Source: JADCRZ01 sp031399065 (lineage in GTDB: Bacteria > Bacteroidota > Bacteroidia > Chitinophagales > Chitinophagaceae). Taken from it: DNA of 64,000 nt. Position 1 is the stretch's first letter; the number at the start of each line of letters is the position of its first letter. Below, piece by piece: positions 58,797 to 64,000 of the stretch. Location of the stretch: positions 19,916 through 83,915 of the forward strand of contig JANNOM010000065.1 of the NCBI GenBank assembly GCA_031399065.1, written 5' to 3'. Both the position numbers and the translations under genes were made by a program. The notes below the pieces were generated by a model. That model did not search any database. It worked only from the letters and a program-made list of their open reading frames with translations, and had not been told where the DNA came from.

Positions 58797-59150
58797 CTAT
58801 TCAAAAAGAAAAATTTCATTACGCGTTTCTATTAATTTTTTGTTACTGTCATAAATATAATAGCAGATTCTTTTTAGACGGATATTTTCTTTATAGTCAG
58901 ATACCTGCCTTTTAAGAAAGAAATCATCTAACGGCACTTCCTGATCAAAAAGCTCATCTTGATTATGCGTAACAGATACATAGTCATCTAAAATAGCCTT
59001 TGCTTTTAATATCTTTACTGAAGAGCCTTTCTCGGTAGTTTGAATAATAACTGTAGTAGCGATGCCAAACAAAACCAGTATTATTACTAATGCCACTATT
59101 GTTTCTACTAACGTGGCGGCTTTTACTGAAGTTATCATTATTTTACCCAT
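58797..59150 (-). CDS. Second pseudopilin
   Basis: A 117-residue protein beginning MGKIMITSVKAATLVETIVALVIILVLFGIATTVII, a prepilin-like hydrophobic helix with a Glu (LVETI) at the place of the family Glu. The leader is longer than that of its neighbour. The C-terminus is charged and strand-rich. It starts 13 bases inside the previous gene, so it is co-translated with it. Confidence 0.75.
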   Translation of the reverse strand: MGKIMITSVKAATLVETIVALVIILVLFGIATTVIIQTTEKGSSVKILKAKAILDDYVSVTHNQDELFDQEVPLDDFFLKRQVSDYKENIRLKRICYYIYDSNKKLIETRNEIFLFE

Positions 59151-60391
59151 TGAATGATTCTGTTTACAGTGAAGCCGGTAAATAAAGGTGAATTTACAAA
59201 AAAAGGAAATAACTTTATACGGCTGATCTCCACATCGGCCAGGTAGTTTTCATACATCATAGCATTCGATCTGTATAAAAAATAATCAGTGGCTACTGTT
59301 CCGTGAACGGTCGCATTCATTTCAAGGAACCCGGAAACGTACACCAACCCTTCGATATAAGCGCCTTTTTTAAGCGTAACCATAGTTTTTGCCACGTCAT
59401 CAGGAAAAGCGTATGTAAATATAATCCCACATAATTTGGAAGCTGAATCTATATTAATGGTGCAGGGATTCAGTGGAGAAAGCTCCTTTATCAAAACCAG
59501 GGAACTGGGATAGCTTAAGGTACAATCTTTTTCTATTTGAATACTTCGTGAGGCAATTAATTGAAGGCATCCGGAAAAGCCGCTTTTTATCCTAATAATG
59601 GGGGCTACCAACAAAACATTATTCAAGTTGGAAGAGGCATCTACTTCAATACATGTATCAGACAAAATAGTGATATGGCCGCTTAATGTAATACCGGATA
59701 GATCAACCAAACCATTGTAAGAAATAAATGCAGCACTATCACCAAAAGACCTATCAAGCGAATCAGGAATTTCAAAAAAAGCCCGGTCTTCTACAGCAGG
59801 ATGTGTACATTTATTTAAAAGCTGTTGCAGATAATCGAATCGGACCGTGCAGAAGGGTGGAAGTTCGTCATTACTTGGTTTAATATCCCCTTGCAGTAAA
59901 CGGCTGCCACTAAATCCTCTCTGGTCAATATAAGAAGGTTTTATTCCTGCTTTCGAAAGATATGCATTCCCCTGTAAAATTACGCTGCCTACTAAAGATA
60001 ACGGTCGCTTATGATCTGCCATGTAAATGCAGGCATCCATAAAAGAGGGCAGAGACCCGCCATAAAGAAAATTTTTCTCCCTTGCCCAGGTAGCCTTCTT
60101 AGCTACGACGGAAGCTATGTTAAAAAGTCCCCAGCATTCTTTTGTTATAATTATGGAATCGTTCCCCGTATCAAAAAGATCTATACTGTCAGTTTGTGCA
60201 GTTGAAAATGCAGCCGTATCCTGCAACACTATGTTTATGCCTGAAGAAAGGTTTACACCTAATTGCCTGTTAATTTTATGTACTATCTCAGCGCTTCGAT
60301 TAAACCAGGCAAGCAGAATCAGGCATGTACAAATAAGGCCAATAACAAGTGAAATAATGATCGTTATGATTAAAGAATTGGCTTTGATCAT
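59138..60391 (-). CDS. Membrane-anchored hypothetical protein of the pseudopilus operon
   Basis: A 417-residue protein with one N-terminal helix (LIITIIISLVIGLICTCLILLAWF) and a long exported part. The C-terminal half has repeated beta-strands (ISGHITILSDTCIEVDASSNL, CLQLIASRSIQIEKDCTLSY, GAYIEGLVYVSGFLEMNATVHGTVATDYF) that look like a polymerising right-handed beta-helix as in bactofilin-type or GspK-neighbour proteins. I do not recognise a named family. The start overlaps the MORN gene stop by one base (TAATG). Confidence 0.7.
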   Translation of the reverse strand: MIKANSLIITIIISLVIGLICTCLILLAWFNRSAEIVHKINRQLGVNLSSGINIVLQDTAAFSTAQTDSIDLFDTGNDSIIITKECWGLFNIASVVAKKATWAREKNFLYGGSLPSFMDACIYMADHKRPLSLVGSVILQGNAYLSKAGIKPSYIDQRGFSGSRLLQGDIKPSNDELPPFCTVRFDYLQQLLNKCTHPAVEDRAFFEIPDSLDRSFGDSAAFISYNGLVDLSGITLSGHITILSDTCIEVDASSNLNNVLLVAPIIRIKSGFSGCLQLIASRSIQIEKDCTLSYPSSLVLIKELSPLNPCTINIDSASKLCGIIFTYAFPDDVAKTMVTLKKGAYIEGLVYVSGFLEMNATVHGTVATDYFLYRSNAMMYENYLADVEISRIKLFPFFVNSPLFTGFTVNRIIQWVK

Positions 60392-60831
60392 TACGAGCGC
60401 TGTTTATTCGATTTTTTCCGCTTCTTTATTTTTACCTTATTTTTCTGTAACTCTCCCTTCTTCCATTTTTCTACCGAGGCTAATTCACCGTTAGGATACC
60501 AAAATTTCCATTCACCATCTTTCAGACCATTAATGAAGTTCCCCTGTTCTTTTAAATTTTTATTTGGATAATAGACTGTATACAAACCCTCCAACAACCT
60601 TCCATCATATCCCTCCTTGGTAATTAAAATGGTATCCCTATAATACCAATAATAATTTTTGCCTTTAATGACTTTTACTTCTTTAGCGACATTTTTCGCA
60701 TAGAAAGTATATAGAGTATCTTGCTTGCTTATATTAATGCGATTGAGGGCGGTAATTTGATTAATTACCTGACTGCTTCCCTGGAAAAAGAATAGAACTA
60801 TTATTGAAATACTTAATAAATGCTTGCACAT
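60391..60831 (-). CDS. Exported MORN-repeat protein
   Basis: A 146-residue protein with a signal peptide (MCKHLLSISIIVLFFFQGSSQ). MORN-type repeats follow (EGLYTVYYPNKNLKEQGNFINGLKDGEWKFWYPNGELASVEKWKKGEL), then a very basic tail (KIKKRKKSNKQRS). MORN_2 repeats often bind lipid or protein partners. It is the first gene of the pseudopilus operon and is coupled to the next. Confidence 0.78.
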   Translation of the reverse strand: MCKHLLSISIIVLFFFQGSSQVINQITALNRINISKQDTLYTFYAKNVAKEVKVIKGKNYYWYYRDTILITKEGYDGRLLEGLYTVYYPNKNLKEQGNFINGLKDGEWKFWYPNGELASVEKWKKGELQKNKVKIKKRKKSNKQRS

Positions 60832-60883
60832 CGATATAGGTTTATAGGCAAGATAAATAAGTTTATTTAATTTTTTCGACGAT

Positions 60884-61084
60884 TTAGCTTTTTAGTAATC
60901 TTTTGAATACATCTCTATATTTATTTGCCAAAGTAAAAGCTGCCATCAATATTTTTGATTTAGAAACCGCCTCTATAAAGGCCAGATAATGAGAATTAGT
61001 CCTGTGGAGTTTTAATACACTAACAGAGACTTTATACCAAAACCTGTTAAGATGATATATTAATTGGCTTATAAATAAATGTCT
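60884..61084 (-). pseudogene. Third RHS tip fragment, without start
   Basis: An open minus-strand frame of about 66 codons without a start codon. It ends in AVSKSKILMAAFTLANKYRDVFKRLLKS and a stop at 60884-60886. Its 35 bases at 60930-60964 are identical to 63050-63084 in the toxin tip of the intact RHS gene, where they encode SKSKILMAAFTLTNKY. This is a stray piece of a related tip. Nothing else is seen from 60832 to 61118. Confidence 0.65.
60930..60964. repeat. 35-bp exact direct repeat, copy 1
   Basis: Identical to 63050-63084 over 35 bases, with partial similarity outside. One copy is in the RHS tip, the other in a stray tip fragment. Confidence 0.9.
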
Positions 61085-61118
61085 TTATTCATATGGATAA
61101 ATGCAGCTTTTCATATGT

Positions 61119-61511
61119 CTATGAAGTAGCTATAATTTCATCGTATTCCAGATTCATATTTTGAACTCTATCTTCAGATATCCATTTGTTTTTGCCTATT
61201 CTATAACTACCAGCTGCAATATAGTAAGTATTTCCGTCAGATTTTATTTCGAATATTTTATAACCTAATTTAGTTTTAGTGTATTGTAGCTTCAGTGGAA
61301 TGTTGCTGTCAATTTCATTGATAATGATTATTTCCATAATATTTGGAATATCGAGATAAGCTACTGCAGAGAATTCGATATCAAGATTATGTATATATGA
61401 TTCGTTATATCCTTCCTGATCAGGATATTTTAATGGACTTCTTAATATCAATATGCTGTGACTTGACGTATAAGCCCATATCTTAAAAATCCTATTTTTT
61501 AATTCTTTCAT
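61119..61511 (-). CDS. Candidate immunity protein of the orphan RHS tip
   Basis: A 130-residue acidic, AT-rich protein with no signal peptide. It starts three bases after the stop of the orphan tip, the standard position of an immunity gene. Strands such as EFSAVAYLDIPNIMEIIIINEI and TYYIAAGSYRIGKNKWISED give a beta-rich profile. I recognise no immunity family, so the assignment rests on position and composition. Confidence 0.5.
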   Translation of the reverse strand: MKELKNRIFKIWAYTSSHSILILRSPLKYPDQEGYNESYIHNLDIEFSAVAYLDIPNIMEIIIINEIDSNIPLKLQYTKTKLGYKIFEIKSDGNTYYIAAGSYRIGKNKWISEDRVQNMNLEYDEIIATS

Positions 61512-61514
61512 ATT

Positions 61515-62063
61515 TTATCTAAATGGGTTTGGTATTATATTATAGATACCATTAACAGATCTATAAAAAGTTGCTCTTTGCAAAGCATTCGGGTTATCTA
61601 AAACTGAACGAATTTCCCAATTAAAGATATTATTATAAGTAACGGGATTATTAGAATTAAATTTTGAATAGCGATATCTGGAAAACCCTGTCAGATTAAT
61701 ATGCAAATTATTGTTAACATCGTTTATTGCAGACAAAATCTTGTCTTGTTGAAAACCGTTGGAAAAATTTCTATATGTAAAAAAACCTTTGGTTTCAGCA
61801 AAATTGAATAAATTATCACTTAAACCCAATGCAATATTACTTATTTTTTTGGAGGCATTTGGAGGTCCATGCGATCCTATCCCCATGCTAGTGGTAAGCC
61901 CACCATTGATAAATTTATCCTCCAACACCATCGTACCCGCAATCGCCTGCCATTGAGAGGGAGATCCTTCCGTTTCTTTTAATACTTGGTAATACTTGTT
62001 GAGCCATCTTTTTTCTCCTGTAATATTAGCTAGAGCGGTTCCTACTATTACTGGTGGAAGTTC
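61515..62063 (-). CDS. Orphan RHS C-terminal tip (candidate toxin), no core domain
   Basis: The frame is open from 62063 to the stop at 61515, but the first ATG is at 61929-61931 (MVLEDKFINGG). The upstream part reads TGEKRWLNKYYQVLKETEGSPSQWQAIAGT, which looks like protein. The later sequence (TTSMGIGSHGPPNASKK, GFSRYRYSKFNSNNPV, NALQRATFYRSVNGIYNIIP) resembles no toxin family I know. It follows a stray RHS core piece and precedes a small candidate immunity gene, the layout of orphan CT modules in RHS loci. Confidence 0.5.
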   Translation of the reverse strand, partial: ELPPVIVGTALANITGEKRWLNKYYQVLKETEGSPSQWQAIAGTMVLEDKFINGGLTTSMGIGSHGPPNASKKISNIALGLSDNLFNFAETKGFFTYRNFSNGFQQDKILSAINDVNNNLHINLTGFSRYRYSKFNSNNPVTYNNIFNWEIRSVLDNPNALQRATFYRSVNGIYNIIPNPFR

Positions 62064-62114
62064 CTAAAACACCGTTGTGAAAACTTACAACACTGTTATT
62101 TGTTGTATTGAAGC

Positions 62115-62345
62115 CTAATGCACAAATGTCTCTGCCGGTACTTCTTTCTGGTACACCCGCTTTACCAGTTGACCCAGGGTGCTATAGGTGTAGTCCATCG
62201 TTTTATACCCCAGGCCGTCAATGTATTTGATCATCCAGGTCACCTTGCCCTCTTCATCATAGCTGTACCATGTGGCACTCGTGGGGCTGGAGTATGGCGG
62301 GTTACCCGACACGCTGCTGTATTTACGCGTAACGCTCACCGATCG
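62115..62345 (-). pseudogene. Stranded fragment of RHS core repeats
   Basis: A GC-rich piece encoding SVTRKYSSVSGNPPYSSPTS, YSYDEEGKVTWMIKYIDGLG and YKTMDYTYSTLGQLVKRVYQ, typical of YD-type RHS core repeats, and ending in ETFVH with a stop at 62115. It has no start ATG (a GTG opens the frame) and both neighbours are AT-rich. It is a displaced core segment that marks where an orphan tip was inserted or where a recombination ended. Confidence 0.65.
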
Positions 62346-62420
62346 GAATATAGCACAGGCTCTATATCTGATTTAAAGAACTATTTTGTTCAATAACATC
62401 TGGACAACTCTTTATTAACA

Positions 62421-62885
62421 TCAAAAGTATAAACCAAATATTTTTCTCATTTTCATTTTCCATAGTATATAACTTATATAAAAAAGAAAAACAAAGGCTA
62501 ATACCGCATACCAGTAAACAGACAATCCTAACAAGAACATCAACAAACAAATTGGTGTTAAGAAATAAAATAGAACGTCTAGTTTAGGATAAAAACTAAA
62601 TCTCTTATAAACCACATATAAGTGTCCAACAGGATAAAGATATTTGTCAAACAATTCCATACTTTCCTTTTGATCCATTTTATGATCAATTTCAGATATT
62701 AATATTAAATAGGTCTTTATATTGTTATAGATAAATTCCTTTTTGGAAACATCTTTAAAAGAATAAAAATGAAACAGGAAATTTTCAACAGTTTGCATAT
62801 GAAACTGCTTTTTATTTTCAATAACACTATTGTTTTTTACTTGTATTATCAGATCATGTAAATATTCCAGATTAAACTCTTTCAC
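62421..62885 (-). CDS. Candidate immunity protein of the RHS tip, two transmembrane helices
   Basis: A 154-residue protein that starts 10 bases after the RHS stop. The N-terminal half is soluble and helical (DLIIQVKNNSVIENKKQFHMQ). The C-terminal half has two membrane helices (LDVLFYFLTPICLLMFLLGLSVY and YAVLAFVFLFYISYILWK). A membrane immunity protein implies a toxin that acts at or in the membrane, but that is inference. No named family is recognised. Confidence 0.5.
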   Translation of the reverse strand: MKEFNLEYLHDLIIQVKNNSVIENKKQFHMQTVENFLFHFYSFKDVSKKEFIYNNIKTYLILISEIDHKMDQKESMELFDKYLYPVGHLYVVYKRFSFYPKLDVLFYFLTPICLLMFLLGLSVYWYAVLAFVFLFYISYILWKMKMRKIFGLYF

Positions 62886-62895
62886 GTTTTATTGA

Positions 62896-64000
62896 TTAAT
62901 TTCCAAATAAGCCCCAACCAAAAGAGTTATCTAGCATGTCTACTACTTCTAAAGTTTTATTAAAATTCTCTTGATTTATAATGTTTCTAAAACTTTTTGC
63001 TTCCATAATTAATTTTTTATTACTTGAATAAGGAAGATATTTATTGGTTAAAGTAAAAGCTGCCATCAATATTTTTGATTTAGAGATATTAATAATCCTA
63101 TTTGATACATACCAGGCCCTAGTTGTTAAATTTACATATGACGTCGAAGCGCTGGAATACATCGCGCTTACTTCAGGTGCTGCCGCAATAACACCCGTAC
63201 CGGCAGCATAGATAAGCAGCGGAGAAGCCATAACGCCTACAAATCCCGCCTCAAACTTCCTCCCATCCAACTCTGCCTGATGCCTCGTTTGGAACCCTTT
63301 TACTTTGCTCGTATAATCATAACTATCACCCGCCTGTATCAGGTTTTGCTTTCGCTGAGAATATAACCGCTCATAAAATTTATCCTTGTGTTGCCAGTAA
63401 TTTGGATCCTGCTGTGCGGTATATCCATACCATCTAAACGTTTTATCTCCCCCGGGAGTAAAGGTAAAATTGCTGTTATACTGCGCCCATACCGCTTCAC
63501 CATTTATTACAGATGCCTGAAAAGAATGGCCATTTTCATAATGATAATCTCCTTCATTGGCTTTTTTAGGGCAGCTTTCACATCCACCATCCGGATCCAC
63601 TGTAATAATTGGATCATTACCCATAGCCAGGTAAGGACTCCAGTGCTCTCCATACGGATCAACACTCAACCACCTGGCAATCCTATTATCATACATCCGC
63701 AGCTCAAACGCATTCCAGTCCGTTGCCTTGTCCTTCTCCGCATACTGACCCTGGTACTCATACCGGTAGTCGTTACTTCCCCCCTGGCGGATCACCATCC
63801 CGTACGGGTAATAATCCGTGTACATCCGCACTTCCAAAGAACTGCCGGCTTTCGCCACCACTGCCCGCACGTTGCCCAGGTGATCCGTCAACTGGTAGGC
63901 ATATACATCCGTGGGCCGGTAAAATACCCCTACCCGGCCGGCACCCCCATCGATCTCATACTCCTGCGCCGTGAGGCCGCCAGGCGTACCCCCCGCTACC
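62896..64000 (-). CDS. RHS/YD-repeat protein, 3' part, with variable C-terminal tip
   Basis: The frame is open to the right edge, so the gene starts beyond 64000. The RHS core end is clear: DHLGNVRAVV, YDYYPYGM-type TDYYPYGMVIRQGG, YRYEYQGQYAEKDKATDWNAF, ELRMYDNRIARWLSVDPYGEHWSPYLAMGNDPIITVDPDGG. After DPDGG the roughly 225-residue tip begins. Its second half is AT-rich and includes the SKSKILMAAFTLTNKY stretch repeated at 60930. The core makes a shell that holds the tip and is cut off at secretion; the activity of the tip is unknown. Confidence 0.88.
   Translation of the reverse strand, partial: VAGGTPGGLTAQEYEIDGGAGRVGVFYRPTDVYAYQLTDHLGNVRAVVAKAGSSLEVRMYTDYYPYGMVIRQGGSNDYRYEYQGQYAEKDKATDWNAFELRMYDNRIARWLSVDPYGEHWSPYLAMGNDPIITVDPDGGCESCPKKANEGDYHYENGHSFQASVINGEAVWAQYNSNFTFTPGGDKTFRWYGYTAQQDPNYWQHKDKFYERLYSQRKQNLIQAGDSYDYTSKVKGFQTRHQAELDGRKFEAGFVGVMASPLLIYAAGTGVIAAAPEVSAMYSSASTSYVNLTTRAWYVSNRIINISKSKILMAAFTLTNKYLPYSSNKKLIMEAKSFRNIINQENFNKTLEVVDMLDNSFGWGLFGN
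63050..63084. repeat. 35-bp exact direct repeat, copy 2 (inside the RHS tip)
   Basis: Same 35 bases as 60930-60964, in the same orientation and about 2.1 kb apart. In the intact gene it encodes part of the RHS tip. Confidence 0.9.

Noticed and set aside
1..64000. CRISPR arrays, insertion sequences, prophage genes, rRNA
   Set aside because: None is visible: there are no regularly spaced repeats, no transposase or phage structural genes, and no rRNA sequence.

Overview
The window is a piece of a Bacteroidota chromosome, most likely from the Chitinophagaceae. The signs are a SusC/SusD pair, -7 boxes of the TAnnTTTG type, many lipoproteins and signal peptides, LVIVD-repeat and fasciclin proteins, and a GH144 enzyme of the kind first characterised in Chitinophaga. 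There is one tRNA (Glu, TTC) and no rRNA, CRISPR array, insertion sequence or prophage. Species-level placement is inference.

Layout. 1-6.4 kb is housekeeping: an M1 aminopeptidase cut by the left edge, a DUF4476 protein, truA, pgk, gap and tRNA-Glu. 6.7-16 kb is more AT-rich and looks accessory: a serine hydrolase lipoprotein, an HxlR regulator divergent from a monooxygenase-like gene and a truncated globin, a cyclase-family protein, two AraC regulators, a VOC protein, an LVIVD-repeat protein and an NmrA-type oxidoreductase. Three copies of one 12-bp inverted repeat tie the HxlR gene to a second regulator 2.6 kb away. 16-28 kb holds a GH10 enzyme, MmcQ/YjbR, membrane proteins, a prohibitin-like protein, a GH95 alpha-fucosidase, DinB, a WYL regulator, an Omp85-type barrel and a fasciclin lipoprotein.

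27.7-35.6 kb is a cell-surface glycan cluster. It has a broken membrane-protein gene, an FdtA/FdtB-like pair for a 3-amino-3,6-dideoxyhexose, a GtrB-like GT2, two multi-pass proteins of GT-C type, a UbiA-type phosphoribosyl-polyprenyl synthase and a DprE2-like reductase. The last two suggest a polyprenyl-phosphate arabinose donor, but no DprE1 is present. 35.7-39.6 kb is mixed: an LVIVD lipoprotein, a membrane protein, a SAM hydroxide adenosyltransferase with an apparent signal peptide, a dihaem cytochrome c and a LuxR regulator.

40.4-57.1 kb is a run of minus-strand genes. The first transcriptional block (SusC, SusD, GH144, GH3, esterase) is best read as a beta-1,2-glucan utilisation locus. 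The second (sugar isomerase, PhyH dioxygenase, RhaT-like permease, PfkB kinase, then a barrel-plus-FGE-domain protein and a GntR/UTRA regulator) sits behind a promoter region carrying a duplicated perfect palindrome and looks like an uncharacterised sugar pathway. A decayed FGE-type fragment lies inside it.

57.1-64 kb holds a tightly overlapped operon for a type II secretion/pseudopilus-like assembly (MORN protein, a large membrane-anchored protein, two pseudopilins, GspF). Upstream of it, and running off the right edge, is an RHS polymorphic-toxin locus: the RHS 3' end with a variable C-terminal tip, a two-helix candidate immunity protein, a stranded piece of RHS core, an orphan tip with its own candidate immunity gene, and a third tip fragment sharing a 35-bp exact repeat with the intact tip. 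This array, together with the operon beside it, is the most unusual part of the window.
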